Shown here: positions 19,090 through 27,113 of the stretch, piece after piece
How the letters are laid out: each line of letters begins with the position of its first letter
Position numbering within the stretch: position 1 is the stretch's first letter
NCBI GenBank assembly: GCA_016716085.1
Contig: JADJWY010000006.1
Location: 1-36,101, forward strand
Direction of reading: 5' to 3'
Source: Hahellaceae bacterium
GTDB lineage: Bacteria; Pseudomonadota; Gammaproteobacteria; Pseudomonadales; Oleiphilaceae
DNA: 36,101 bases
Position numbers and translations under genes: made by a program
Notes under the pieces: generated by a model
The model's input: the letters and a program-made list of their open reading frames with translations, nothing else
The model's database searches: none
What the model was told of the DNA's origin: nothing

Positions 19090-20621
19090 ACCTGTACCGC
19101 CTTCAGATGATCCGCCAATCGTAATGCCAATGCCACGATGGTGAGGGTAGGGTTAGAAAAACCCGCCGTTGAAAACACCGAACTGCTGGCTACGTAGAGA
19201 TTTTCTGTTCCATGCACGCGGCAGTCTGCGTCGACCACGCCAGTCTTCGGATCGGCACTCATCCGAGTTGCGCCCATGTGGTGGAAATCCCACTCCGAGT
19301 CTTCTGGCCAGTGCTCCTCGTCAGAGAGTAACCAACTTTTAAGTTGTACCCGGCCCATCCCCAGTTCACCCAGCGCCTCGGCAATGATCAACATCGTCTG
19401 TTTTAAGGAGGTAAAATCCTGATGCGACAGTTTCCAATCCATCTCTATCTGAGGAACCCCGAACGTATCCATTTTATCGCTCAAACGCAGACGACTGTCT
19501 GGATTTGGCAGATGATCCAACCGCACATGTAAGATAAAATCAACAAAATCCTGCCCGGCCTCAGTTGAGGGGGGGGCCCCACCCAGATCTCCGATTAGCG
19601 CCTGAATATGGGTCTCCAGGTCTTCACCTGACTTGATTTGTTTTAGCATGCGCTTGAGACCGTCAAAGCGAGTGGCGCGTTCGACAGTAAACAAAACGGC
19701 ATGATTCGGCAGCCCCTTTTGACGCTGTACCGATTCATCCAAAGACAGCCCACCCCGATAAATGGGTTTGATGCCTGCAGGCTCCGTATGAATTTGCGTC
19801 GCTGAGGACGCATCAAGCATTAGTCTGCCAACATCAACCTGGGGGTGAAGCATAAAGTAGCGGCCAACCTGATCATGGCTGTTACCAATCCCCTTACCGC
19901 CATTTGCAGACAGCAACAACCGAGGAACTTCAATCCCTCCGGCAGCCAAAACCACCTGCTTCGCCTGAATGGTCAAGGTTTTTCCCGACAGCGTTAACAC
20001 GTTTACCTGGGTTACCGTTTGAGTCGCAGGGTCAGTGATGAGATCAACCACATTCGCATGGTAGTAAACGTCAACGTTTGTCGTCTGAGTTAGCTCATCC
20101 CGATAAACCGTACCAAATCGGGTCGGCGGACTGCGCTTCCAAACCCGGGTGACAGTTTTAGGGTGGGGATGATTTTTGTGAAAAAAAGCAGGTAAATTTT
20201 GCTGATTCTCCACTCCCGTATACGCAAAATCGCCAAGCTCACATACCTGTTGCGCCGCACGGTAATAGGGCTCCAATTCCTGATGGCTGATGGGCCAGCC
20301 ACTTAAAGGAATCGACTCTCTTTTTTCGAAGTCAATTTCATCCAGTGGACGGCTCCAGCCCGACCAATGATTGGTCGTTCCGCCGAAAAATCGTAAGCGA
20401 CCGACGTCCAGATCATAATAGTAACGCCCCTGAATACCTCCTTTATTGAGGGACTGACTTTCGGTCTCGAATTCCAGGCCTCCACTTTCCAGCAGAACCA
20501 CCTTCAAATGACTTCCGATCAATGCGCGCGCGATTGAAATTCCTGCAGCACCTGCACCCACAATACAAACATCCGCCGTTAGCGTCTCGCCTACATCTGG
20601 CGAATTAGCGTCAAGCAACAT
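19086..20621 (-). CDS. GMC-family FAD oxidoreductase
   Basis: An intact gene of 511 residues. The N-terminal dinucleotide-binding motif reads ADVCIVGAGAAGISIARALIG, with E at the end of the second strand (VVLLESGG). FFGGTTNHWSGWSRPLDEIDF is the conserved FAD/active-site loop of bacterial GMC enzymes, and QVVLAAGGIEVPRLLL follows. At the C-terminus come HHMGATRMSADPKTGVVDADCRVHGTENLYVASSSVF and FSNPTLTIVALALRLADHL, with the His and Asn expected at the active site. Start ATG 20621 has AAAGGA upstream. It probably oxidises an alcohol or sugar; the substrate cannot be read from the sequence. It follows the membrane-protein gene by 9 bases and is coupled to the small subunit, making a three-gene operon. 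Confidence 0.9.
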   Translation of the reverse strand: MLLDANSPDVGETLTADVCIVGAGAAGISIARALIGSHLKVVLLESGGLEFETESQSLNKGGIQGRYYYDLDVGRLRFFGGTTNHWSGWSRPLDEIDFEKRESIPLSGWPISHQELEPYYRAAQQVCELGDFAYTGVENQQNLPAFFHKNHPHPKTVTRVWKRSPPTRFGTVYRDELTQTTNVDVYYHANVVDLITDPATQTVTQVNVLTLSGKTLTIQAKQVVLAAGGIEVPRLLLSANGGKGIGNSHDQVGRYFMLHPQVDVGRLMLDASSATQIHTEPAGIKPIYRGGLSLDESVQRQKGLPNHAVLFTVERATRFDGLKRMLKQIKSGEDLETHIQALIGDLGGAPPSTEAGQDFVDFILHVRLDHLPNPDSRLRLSDKMDTFGVPQIEMDWKLSHQDFTSLKQTMLIIAEALGELGMGRVQLKSWLLSDEEHWPEDSEWDFHHMGATRMSADPKTGVVDADCRVHGTENLYVASSSVFSTAGFSNPTLTIVALALRLADHLKAVQV

Positions 20622-20630
20622 ACACGTCCT

Positions 20631-21404
20631 TTAACGAGGATTATTCAGTTGAAATACGTCTTTATAACTGGTGTAGACCGATGCAATCAGTACCGGCAGC
20701 AGAATCAGCCAGCCTAACATGGCAGGCAAGGTTGCCAGCATCGCCGCCGGAAAAACCACGCATCCGAAAACCAGAAATGGCACACTGTTCTTAAAGCAGG
20801 CGTTCAAGCTAAGCTTGCAGGCAGCCCAGGGAGCAACGTCATGGAGTGCCACCAGCCCCGGCGCGAACCATTGCGCCATGAGAATGGGCACCAGAAGCAA
20901 TAATCCGATGACGACTACAAAGCCAAGACCCTGCAGGGTTACCAAGGGGTCCTGTCCTGCATGCATTCCACCCATTTGTAGAAACGCCCCACCGCCCATC
21001 AAGCCCACGATGACCGCCCAAAGAAAGTATAGCCCCAGAAAGATGAGTCCGAGCAGACTCAAAGGCCCGGCCTTTTGTTGAAAACCGGCAAACAGATCGT
21101 TGAAAACCAGCTTTCCTTCAACATCCTGCCGCCGACAAGCCATCATCAGACCACCCGAAAAAACGGGGGCGAGTATCGGAGCGATCATTGATAACAGCGG
21201 AACGCTGGAAATGACTGCCATCAGGATCACGTAAATCAGAGACATGGCGATCCAAATACCAATATCTGCTTTGAAAAAGCCAAACGCATCCACCAGCCAA
21301 TGCCAGCCGTTTGACGCAGGCCGCGCCGTCGCCGCACCCAGTTCCGGCCATACAGGTGGCTCTGACGAAGAGGGTAGCTTTGGAGAAGAATGAGGGTCTT
21401 GCAT
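20631..21404 (-). CDS. BPSS1780-like integral membrane protein
   Basis: An intact gene of 257 residues. ATG 21404 is chosen because AAGGAGTC lies just upstream; a longer upstream reading to 21530 lacks support. After a polar, Pro/Ser-rich start (MQDPHSSPKLPSSSEPP) it has about six hydrophobic segments, including WIAMSLIYVILMAVISSVPLL, APILAPVFSGGLMMACRRQDVEGK, VVVIGLLLLVPILMAQWFAPGLVALHD and FLVFGCVVFPAAMLATLPAML, with SYKDVF near the end. The FSGGLMMACRRQD and WFAPGLVALHD-V-P pattern fits the uncharacterised BPSS1780 family. It begins the operon with the GMC oxidoreductase; whether it takes part in that redox system is unknown. Confidence 0.75.
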   Translation of the reverse strand: MQDPHSSPKLPSSSEPPVWPELGAATARPASNGWHWLVDAFGFFKADIGIWIAMSLIYVILMAVISSVPLLSMIAPILAPVFSGGLMMACRRQDVEGKLVFNDLFAGFQQKAGPLSLLGLIFLGLYFLWAVIVGLMGGGAFLQMGGMHAGQDPLVTLQGLGFVVVIGLLLLVPILMAQWFAPGLVALHDVAPWAACKLSLNACFKNSVPFLVFGCVVFPAAMLATLPAMLGWLILLPVLIASVYTSYKDVFQLNNPR

Positions 21405-21498
21405 AAAATGACTCCTTGTCCTGAATACTGATGCACCTAACATGGTAGCTTTTCGACAAGGTTCCGGCCACTTTTGCGTCGGCAAAAGCGGTAATTCC

Positions 21499-22401
21499 CT
21501 AGGGCCTCCTGGCTGGCAGCTGCGCGACAATCATTCCCGCCAACATGAATGCACAGCCGACGAGTGCGCGCAGATCAAGCGCCTGCTCCAACAGCCACCA
21601 TCCTCCGATAGCAGCAAACACGCCCTCAAGACTTATAATGATTGCAGCCCGGGCCGCAGGCACCCGACTCTGCCCGAGTATTTGCAGCGTATAGGCAACG
21701 CCGACAGACATAATCCCCGCGTAAGCAATTGCGCCTGCAGCAGCCTGCATACCCGCCCAGCTCGGCGTTTCGAGTGACACCGCGACGATCAGGCTGAGCC
21801 CCGCGCAGACCATATACTGAGAAAATGCCAGCCAAAGCACATGGCAGCGCCGGGTCAGATGCTCTATCAACAAAACGTGTCCAGCCCAACAAAACGCGCC
21901 CACTAACTGCAGCGTATCACCCCGTGACAGGACCAATCCCTCTCGGATGCTCAAGGCATAAAGTCCTGCCAGTGCCAGTAAAGCGCCCAACCAGACCGTC
22001 AAAGATGTGCGATGGCCCAGAACCCGACCCATCAACGGAACCAGGATGACGTAGAGTCCTGTGATAAACCCCGCATTCGCTGCCGACGTAAACTGCAGGC
22101 CCACTTGTTGAAACGTCGCGCCGGCAAACAACAACAACCCCGCAAGCAACCCGCCGACAAGCTCTGGAGGCCAGTGTGAAAATGGAAGGGGCGCCCTCTG
22201 GTCAGGCGCGGGAGCTGCCGGTCGCCGAACCCGAATCAACAAGACCAAAGGCAATAGCGATAAAGCACCTAAGGCAAAACGGGCCGCATTAAACGTAAAT
22301 GGCCCAACATGCTCCATGCCCCTGACCTGAGCAACAAAGGCGAAACCCCAGATGGCCGCGGTTGTCACCAGCATCCACTCAGCACCCACCCGGCACGACA
22401 C
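21499..22401 (-). CDS. EamA/DMT-family transporter
   Basis: An intact gene of 300 residues with ten predicted helices in two EamA repeats. The first starts WMLVTTAAIWGFAFVAQVRGMEHVGPFTFNAARFALGALSLLPL; the second includes GAFCWAGHVLLIEHLTRR and ends SRVPAARAAIIISLEGVFAAIGGWWLL...GCAFMLAGMIVAQLPARRP. The GTG start at 22401 has GAGGTGAG upstream. Members export small metabolites such as amino acids; the substrate is not predictable here. The gene is separated from the small-molecule reductase gene by the IS element, whose left end lies 49 bases upstream of this start, so the original promoter may have been displaced. Confidence 0.88.
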   Translation of the reverse strand: MSCRVGAEWMLVTTAAIWGFAFVAQVRGMEHVGPFTFNAARFALGALSLLPLVLLIRVRRPAAPAPDQRAPLPFSHWPPELVGGLLAGLLLFAGATFQQVGLQFTSAANAGFITGLYVILVPLMGRVLGHRTSLTVWLGALLALAGLYALSIREGLVLSRGDTLQLVGAFCWAGHVLLIEHLTRRCHVLWLAFSQYMVCAGLSLIVAVSLETPSWAGMQAAAGAIAYAGIMSVGVAYTLQILGQSRVPAARAAIIISLEGVFAAIGGWWLLEQALDLRALVGCAFMLAGMIVAQLPARRP

Positions 22402-22450
22402 GTTCTCACCTCACTGAGCATCACTTAAAGGGATTAGCGCCTGCATCCTA

Positions 22451-22467
22451 GGGGCTGTTGCCGTTTC
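22451..22467. repeat. Left terminal inverted repeat of the IS5-family element
   Basis: GGGGCTGTTGCCGTTTC, identical to the reverse complement of 23289-23305; preceded by CTA. Confidence 0.93.
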
Positions 22468-22540
22468 GATGTAAGCTTTTGATTTAAGGTAGCAAACCCG
22501 TATCATTGTGATTCTCACAACACAACAACAAGGGTTTGCT

Positions 22541-23290
22541 ATGCCGCGGCTATTGCTCAGTGCTGAGCTATGGCCGAAGCTACTGGGAATCTTGCTCCAA
22601 CTGGGCGTATATAACAAGCCGAATCTATACCTCATGGTGGAGGGTATGCTGTATCGGTTACGCACGGGTTTGCCTTGGCGGGATCTGCCGGAGTACTTCG
22701 GCCATTGGAATGCTGTTTACAAGAAGTTTAACGCCTGGTCAGCCAGAGGCGTTTGGACGAAGGTGTTTGATTTTCTCGTTACTGAACCTGACTTGGAATG
22801 GGAATTTATCGATGGCAGCTATATCAAAGCTCACCAGCATAGTGCCGGTGCTGCAGGGTCTGGCGATCAGGCCATAGGGCCGAGTCGAGCTGGGAAAACA
22901 AGCAAAATCCACATGGTAGTAGATGCCTTTGGGCTCCCCATTAAATTCGAAGTTACAGGGGGACAGATACATGATTCAACGGCTGCTGACGCGATTATTG
23001 AAGAAATTCCGGCGGCTGATTTCGTGATTGCAGACAAAGGTTATGATAAAGAATCACTGAGAGAGATCATTCGATCGAAAGGTTCAATTCCGATGATTCC
23101 GCGGAAAAGCAATTCAAAAACGGGTAACGATGACATTGACTGGAATCTTTATGGGAACAGGCACTTAATCGAGAATGTTTTTGCGCGTCTGAAGCACTAT
23201 CGGGCACTTGCGACAAGATACGATAAACTGAAGCGAAACTTTGAGTCGAATGTGGCTATGGCATGTGCTCTGCTATGGTTGCCCATGTGA
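22541..23290 (+). CDS. IS5-family transposase (DDE)
   Basis: An unbroken frame of 249 residues from MPRLLLSAELWPKLLGILLQ. The N-terminal part has VEGMLYRLRTGLPWRDLPEYFGHWNAVYKKFNAWS, the typical DUF4096-type domain of IS5-family enzymes. The catalytic part shows WEFIDGSYIKAHQHSAGA (first Asp), FVIADKGYDKESLRE (second Asp) and NRHLIENVFARLKHYRALATRYDK (Glu in the Y/R-E-x-K-like block). The upstream GTG at 22508 would add 11 residues; ATG 22541 gives the usual N-terminus. The stop overlaps the right terminal repeat. The gene should be functional. Confidence 0.93.
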   Translation: MPRLLLSAELWPKLLGILLQLGVYNKPNLYLMVEGMLYRLRTGLPWRDLPEYFGHWNAVYKKFNAWSARGVWTKVFDFLVTEPDLEWEFIDGSYIKAHQHSAGAAGSGDQAIGPSRAGKTSKIHMVVDAFGLPIKFEVTGGQIHDSTAADAIIEEIPAADFVIADKGYDKESLREIIRSKGSIPMIPRKSNSKTGNDDIDWNLYGNRHLIENVFARLKHYRALATRYDKLKRNFESNVAMACALLWLPM

Positions 23291-23305
23291 AACGGCAACA
23301 GCCCC
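23289..23305. repeat. Right terminal inverted repeat of the IS5-family element
   Basis: GAAACGGCAACAGCCCC, exact inverted copy of the left end; followed by TAG. It begins at the transposase stop codon. Confidence 0.93.
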
Positions 23306-23395
23306 TAGCATATCAATAGGAAAGACACTGCGCGCTTTTCGGCTCAACGCGACTTATGCTAGGTTTATGCTCAACACTTGCTTGAGGAGTCCCGT

Positions 23396-24333
23396 TTGCA
23401 AAATCATACGTCCAGACCTGCCAAGGTATTGGTTACCGGTGCCAGTGGGCTACTGGGCGCCTGGGTATGCCGGGAACTGCTTGATCAGGGTAACGAAGTC
23501 ATTGCCTTGAGTCAGCAAACCCCTCTTCGAGAGGATCTTGCAACCTATCGTGTTCGTCTGGATTTGTGCGACAAGGATATGTTGGACAGCCTTTTTCCAG
23601 CAGTTTCGACCGACGGCCGTCATTCATACGGCGGCACTGGCTGACCCGCAGCTCTGCGAAGAACAGCCGCTACTTTCCCGTCGTCTGAATGTCGAAGTCA
23701 GCCGTCAGATTGCGCAGCGCTGTCAGATTAACCAGATCCCAATGGTCTTTACGTCGACCGACCTTGGTCTACGATGGCGAACGGGGCAATTACCTTGAAT
23801 CAGACCCCGTTTCTCCCATTAATCGTTATGGAGAGCATAAAGCGGAAGCTGAGCGCGTCATTTTGGATGCCTGTCCAACGGCGGCGGTTTTTCGCCTGCC
23901 TTTACTGTATGGCGAGGGCTTGTATGCCACCTCGCCAATGCACCAGTGGCTCAAACAGTTAGAGGAAGGAAAGCGATTATTTGGCTTCAGCGACGAATTG
24001 CGTTCAAGTGTTGACTACCCAACAGCGGCGGCAGGCATTGTGAAACTCTATTTGGCGGCCCAGGGCGAAGTGATTCATCTGGGTGGGATTGAAACCTTAT
24101 CCCGATTGATTCTGATGCGTTCCATCGCTTCAGCCTTCGGGTATAATCCGCAGAAAATCGAGGCCAAAGTCCAGGCCGACATGACCTTCCGGGCGGCCAG
24201 ACCCCGTGACGTCAGCCTGGACAGTCGCAAGGCGCGCGCGATGGGTTACAAAACGCCCATTTTGTCCGACGTCATGCAACGATTTGCTAAAAGCACGGAT
24301 TTTTCCGATATACAACACAGTTTGAGGCCATAA
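23396..24333 (+). CDS. RmlD-like NAD(P)-dependent sugar reductase/epimerase (extended SDR), frame-broken
   Basis: The product starts QNHTSRPAKVLVTGASGLLGAWVCRELLDQGNEV, with the Rossmann GASGLLG motif. It continues readable as AVIHTAALADPQLCEEQPLLSRRLNVEVSRQIAQRC and PMVFTSTDLVYDGERGNYLESDPVSPINRYGEHKAEAER, which carries the Ser and the YxxxK pair of the catalytic site. VFRLPLLYGEG, SSVDYPTAAAGIVKLYLA and RPRDVSLDSRKARAMGYKTP follow. It is like dTDP-4-dehydrorhamnose reductase or the MAT2B-type proteins; the precise substrate is unclear. TTG 23396 is taken as start because GAGGAG lies six bases upstream. Breaks lie near 23600 and 23765. The next gene starts one base after its stop. Confidence 0.82.
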
Positions 24334-24334
24334 C

Positions 24335-24763
24335 ATGCTGAAGCTAGAGGAAATGATGAGTACACCGGTGGCAACGTTGACCCCGGAGAACTCAGTATTG
24401 GACGCAAAGCGTCTGATGGAAAAAAATGATATCCGCCATATTCCCATCGTTAATCACAAGGAAAAGCTGGTCGGCATGTTTACCCGTACGGATCTGATGG
24501 CGGCGATGGATTCCAGCGTCTACCACCTGCCCGATGAACAGCAGGAAGCTCAGCAAGCTGAAATCCAGATCGCTGATGTGATGCGGACCAAGGTTGCCAC
24601 CGCCAGTTTACACACCAGTTTGCGCGACGCAGCCGAGTTTCTGGTGACCCGCAAGTATGGCTGCCTGCCGATCATTCACGAAGAACGCGTTGTTGGAATC
24701 GTGACAGAGGGCGACTTCGTCAAAGCCATGATCTTGTTGCTGGACAAGCTGGAGCAAGCCTGA
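24335..24763 (+). CDS. Two-CBS-domain protein
   Basis: An intact gene of 142 residues consisting of two CBS motifs. The first is MMSTPVATLTPENSVLDAKRLMEKNDIRHIPIVNHKEKLVGMFTRTDLMAAM, the second VMRTKVATASLHTSLRDAAEFLVTRKYGCLPIIHEERVVGIVTEGDFVKAMI. Such stand-alone pairs bind adenine nucleotides or similar ligands and act as regulatory modules; no effector domain is attached. It lies one base after the RmlD-like gene and its TGA shares a base with the EfpL ATG (TGATG), so all three are likely one operon. Confidence 0.9.
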   Translation: MLKLEEMMSTPVATLTPENSVLDAKRLMEKNDIRHIPIVNHKEKLVGMFTRTDLMAAMDSSVYHLPDEQQEAQQAEIQIADVMRTKVATASLHTSLRDAAEFLVTRKYGCLPIIHEERVVGIVTEGDFVKAMILLLDKLEQA

Positions 24764-25332
24764 TGCCCAAGGCCGTTGATCTCAAAAAAGCCGATGTCGT
24801 TGATCGCAACGGCCAATTGCTGGTTATCAAGGAAATCGAAGTACATAGCCCCAGTGCACGCGGTGCCGCGACACTGTATAAAGTCCGCTACAGCGATGTG
24901 CGGACAGGCCTGAAAGTAGAAGAGGCCTACAAAGGCGACGAAATCGTTCAAACGGTTTTATTGGAACGAAAGCCTGTGACGTTCTCGTATATTGACGGTG
25001 ATGACTATATCTTCATGGATAACGAAGACTACACCCAGTATCCGATCAATAAAGAGGTGATCGAAGAGCAGCTACTGTTCCTGACCGATGACATCAAAGG
25101 CTTGCAGATGTTAGTGGTGGATGACCAGATCATTGCATTGGAGCTACCGCAAACCGTTGAAATGGTCATCACTGAAACGGTTCCCGCCCTCAAGGCTGCA
25201 TCAGCCAGTGCCCGAACCAAACCCGCCCACTTTGCAACGGGTCTGAGTATTCTGGTACCGGAATACCTGGAACAGGGGCAAAAAGTCCGCATCCACACCG
25301 GCGAAAAGCGCTTTATGGGCCGGGCAGACTAA
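24763..25332 (+). CDS. efpL: Elongation factor P-like protein EfpL (YeiP)
   Basis: An intact gene of 189 residues with the three-domain EF-P layout. The N-terminal KOW-like domain carries the tip loop SPSARGAATLYKVRYSDVRTGLK, where EfpL has Arg in place of the modified Lys of EF-P. This SARG loop identifies the EfpL/YeiP branch. The middle part has YIDGDDYIFMDNEDYTQYPI and the C-terminal OB domain TGLSILVPEYLEQGQKVRIHTGEKRFMGRA. It is expected to bind the ribosomal E site and relieve stalling at proline-rich sequences. It overlaps the CBS-domain gene by one base and converges on hspQ with only 5 bases between stops. Confidence 0.95.
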   Translation: MPKAVDLKKADVVDRNGQLLVIKEIEVHSPSARGAATLYKVRYSDVRTGLKVEEAYKGDEIVQTVLLERKPVTFSYIDGDDYIFMDNEDYTQYPINKEVIEEQLLFLTDDIKGLQMLVVDDQIIALELPQTVEMVITETVPALKAASASARTKPAHFATGLSILVPEYLEQGQKVRIHTGEKRFMGRAD

Positions 25333-25337
25333 TCCGT

Positions 25338-25637
25338 CTACCGGGACAAATAGCGGTTGCCGTTGTATTCCTGAAAATAATCGCCCAGCATCGGATGATC
25401 AATCTGGCTCCGATCCTGGGCCGATCTCAACTCTTTTTCAGACACATAGGCCACATGCTCCGCCCCATCTACGATGATTTGGTACCACGGTTTGTCCTTG
25501 GGGGGATCGTTTCGAGTCATCGCCCGATACCAGTCTTCAGATTGCATGAACATCTGATCAATACCGATTACCACACCTCTGAACTGCCCGGCACGCTGCT
25601 GAACAAAATCCCCAATCAGAAAACGACTTTTAACCAT
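25338..25637 (-). CDS. hspQ: Heat shock protein HspQ (hemimethylated DNA-binding/YccV family)
   Basis: An intact gene of 99 residues. ATG 25637 is chosen since AGGAGG lies upstream and MVKSRFLIGDFVQQRAGQFRGVVIGIDQMF matches the family's start; a longer frame reading to 25694 adds unsupported residues. It continues SEDWYRAMTRNDPPKDKPWYQIIVDGAEHVAYVSEKELRS, with the family signature KD-PWY, and ends NRYLSR. In enterobacteria HspQ acts with proteolysis under stress (specificity enhancer of Lon). Convergent with efpL. Confidence 0.92.
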   Translation of the reverse strand: MVKSRFLIGDFVQQRAGQFRGVVIGIDQMFMQSEDWYRAMTRNDPPKDKPWYQIIVDGAEHVAYVSEKELRSAQDRSQIDHPMLGDYFQEYNGNRYLSR

Positions 25638-25674
25638 AGTTGAACGGCCTCCTTTAATGAAGTATAGCCGCTTT

Positions 25675-26296
25675 TCAGAATGCGCCAGTTTCAAGCAGAA
25701 GCGGCACCACAGATGCCACCAGGAGACATGCCATCACGACATTAAAACGCTTTATATTACCGGCATTCTGTAAAAAACGGCGCATGCCCTTGCCGAAAAA
25801 CAACCACAGTGCCACGCAGGGTGAACCCCAAAGCATATAGGATCCGGCAATCTGCGTGACCGTGGGCCATACCGATTCGCCCTGAGGAGCAAACATCGCG
25901 AGTGTCGCGATGGCCATGGTCCAGGCTTTGGGATTGATCCATTGAAACAGAACAGCCTGCCAATACCGCATGGGCCTTGCCGGAGTGTCGTCTTTTGGCT
26001 GCCTGTTTCCACCCGATCTCGTTTTGATCGAAAACCCAGCAAGACGCGCGGCCAGATACAAGAGGAAACCAGCCCCCGCAACCTTGATGCCCCAAAATAC
26101 GCCCGGAAAAGCGGTTAATACCGCCTGAAATCCAAGCCCCACCGCCAATATGAGGAGAGGAAAACCGGTACAGATTCCGACAAAGTGAGGCAGCGAACGC
26201 CGGATGCCGTGATTCAAACCCGATGCCATGAGCATCAAATTATTAGGCCGGGGTTATCGTCATCACAACGACAAACAAAACCAAACGCTCGTCCAT
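25675..26296 (-). CDS. LysE-family amino-acid exporter, one frameshift
   Basis: Starting at ATG 26296, MDERLVLFVVVMTITP runs into PNNLMLMASGLNHGIRRSLPHFVGICTGFPLLI after one lost base near 26248, recreating the family motif TPGPNN. Then come a helix with VFWGIKVAGAGFLLYLA, a hydrophilic loop, VLFQWINPKAWTMAIATLA (the NPK-W motif) and VVMACLLVASVVPLL at the end. Six helices, about 207 residues. GGAGGAGTG precedes the ATG, inside the end of the DUF1127 gene, so the two form an operon. LysE-family members export amino acids; which one is not shown. Confidence 0.85.
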
Positions 26297-26530
26297 CACT
26301 CCTCCAAAAGGCTTTTCTGCCTCTTGGCAAGCATCTGCACGGGAAAGTCCAATATCCTGCAATGCCCGATCATCGAGTTGAGCCAGTTGTTGGCGCGTGC
26401 GGTAACGCTGCCTGGCTATTGCGAGCCAGCACCAGGCTTTGCGAAAAAAAAGCCGCATTGAAGGCAGTGACCTGCCACTACGTTTCGCTAAGGTGTAACG
26501 AAGCGGAAAAATTTCGGTTCGGGTAGCCAT
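26297..26530 (-). CDS. DUF1127 small protein
   Basis: MATRTEIFPLRYTLAKRS leads to a basic helix and RQQLAQLDDRALQDIGLSRADACQEAEKPF, which is the DUF1127 signature (QL-LDDR-L-DIGLSR). The frame as given runs on into the exporter gene; the natural stop is probably the TGA overlapping GGAGTGATG after one base change near 26305. GAGGA precedes ATG 26530. DUF1127 proteins are short Arg-rich proteins, in some bacteria linked to RNA and phosphate metabolism. Its joint operon with a LysE exporter and the operator-like repeats upstream suggest control by a MocR-type regulator. Confidence 0.82.
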
Positions 26531-26532
26531 TC

Positions 26533-26557
26533 GGTGTTCCTCTTTGCATGGAACACC
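26533..26557 (-). promoter_or_regulatory. Hairpin in the DUF1127 mRNA leader overlapping its ribosome binding site
   Basis: GGTGTTCC and GGAACACC form a perfect 8-bp inverted repeat with a 9-base loop. On the minus-strand transcript the 3' arm directly follows AGA of the Shine-Dalgarno AGAGGA and ends three bases before the ATG, so folding would partly hide the ribosome binding site. The same octamer GGTGTTCC occurs again at 26643-26650 next to the operator repeats. Confidence 0.5.
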
Positions 26558-26578
26558 ATTCTAGGCAGTGCGAACAAA

Positions 26579-26644
26579 CCGATACAGATTCAATTTAATA
26601 CGATCAAAACCGGTACAGAATAAACCAAAGCAGATCTGTACTGG
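26579..26644 (-). promoter_or_regulatory. Triple operator-like repeat CCrrTACAG upstream of DUF1127-LysE
   Basis: Three related copies are visible: CCGATACAGATT (26579-26590), CCGGTACAGAAT (26610-26621) and, inverted, CCAGTACAGATC (complement of 26633-26644). Copies one and two are 31 bases apart, about three helix turns. Copies two and three form an imperfect inverted repeat (ACCGGTACAGA against TCTGTACTGGT, one mismatch in 11). A related site precedes the MocR gene at 33189-33205. Repeated sites with this spacing are typical of MocR-type dimers. Regulation by that protein is inferred. Confidence 0.55.
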
Positions 26645-27113
26645 TGTTCCCATGAAAAACTGTGAGGGTCGTGCAGGCCCTTTAAGGGTCTGCGCAACTC
26701 GCCACCGAGGGTGGTGCAGACAACAGGGTGGTGGTAATTGCGGACGATGTCCCGGCAAATGGCTACCGCGTTCGTCGGACAGTTCCTATCAGAAAACACA
26801 CCCAACATAGACGTACACCCCTCCCGGAGTGCCTCGATCGTTTCGCTGGCACCGACCAGTAGCGTGTATTCCCGACATTGAGCGTATTGCTCAGTAAGGT
26901 TACAGGAAGCCGTCTGAATCTGAGCCCCAGGGCAGGTATTTTGTGCCCCAGGGCGCGACCTCGCATGACCTTAAGATAATCCCGACACTCGGCGGACTGT
27001 TGATTGAGGTCGCAGGTAAATACGCGTTCCGTCGCGAAGACCGTGAACATGGGCATCAGAAGCAGTATGCAGAGGCCTGTTACAGACCATGCAACACTAG
27101 TCGATCGCTTCAT
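26590..27113 (-). CDS. Exported Cys-rich hypothetical protein with an internal duplication, one or two frameshifts
   Basis: The product starts MKRSTSVAWSVTGLCILLLM with a signal peptide ending near VFA-TE. The mature part has FTCDLNQQSAECRDYLKVM and, after a break near 26928, a second similar unit SCNLTEQYAQCREYTLLVG, followed by GCTSMLG, SDRNCPTNAVAICRDIVRNYHHPVVCTTLGGELR. The pattern C-x-L-x-x-Q-x-A-x-C-R-x-Y is therefore repeated. Cysteine content suggests disulfides. No family is recognised. Its start overlaps the preceding gene's end by 15-17 bases. The frame as given runs to 26590 through the operator region; a natural stop at about 26690 after one more base change is possible, so the 3' end is uncertain. 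Confidence 0.55.

Larger units (their letters stand above)
22451..23305 (+). mobile_element. Complete IS5-family insertion sequence, 855 bp
   Basis: The element is bounded by perfect 17-bp inverted repeats, GGGGCTGTTGCCGTTTC at 22451-22467 and its complement at 23289-23305. TA flanks it on both sides, inside CTAG on each side, consistent with a short TA-type target duplication of the IS427-like group. It contains one intact transposase gene and almost nothing else. Intact ends, an unbroken gene and matched flanks point to recent insertion, in the space between the divergent EamA transporter and RmlD-like genes. Confidence 0.92.

Noticed and set aside
26690..26725. Terminator from GCAGrCCCTT/AAGGGyCTGC at about 26673-26693
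   Set aside because: The inverted repeat has almost no loop and no T tract directly after it in either direction, so a functional terminator is not supported.
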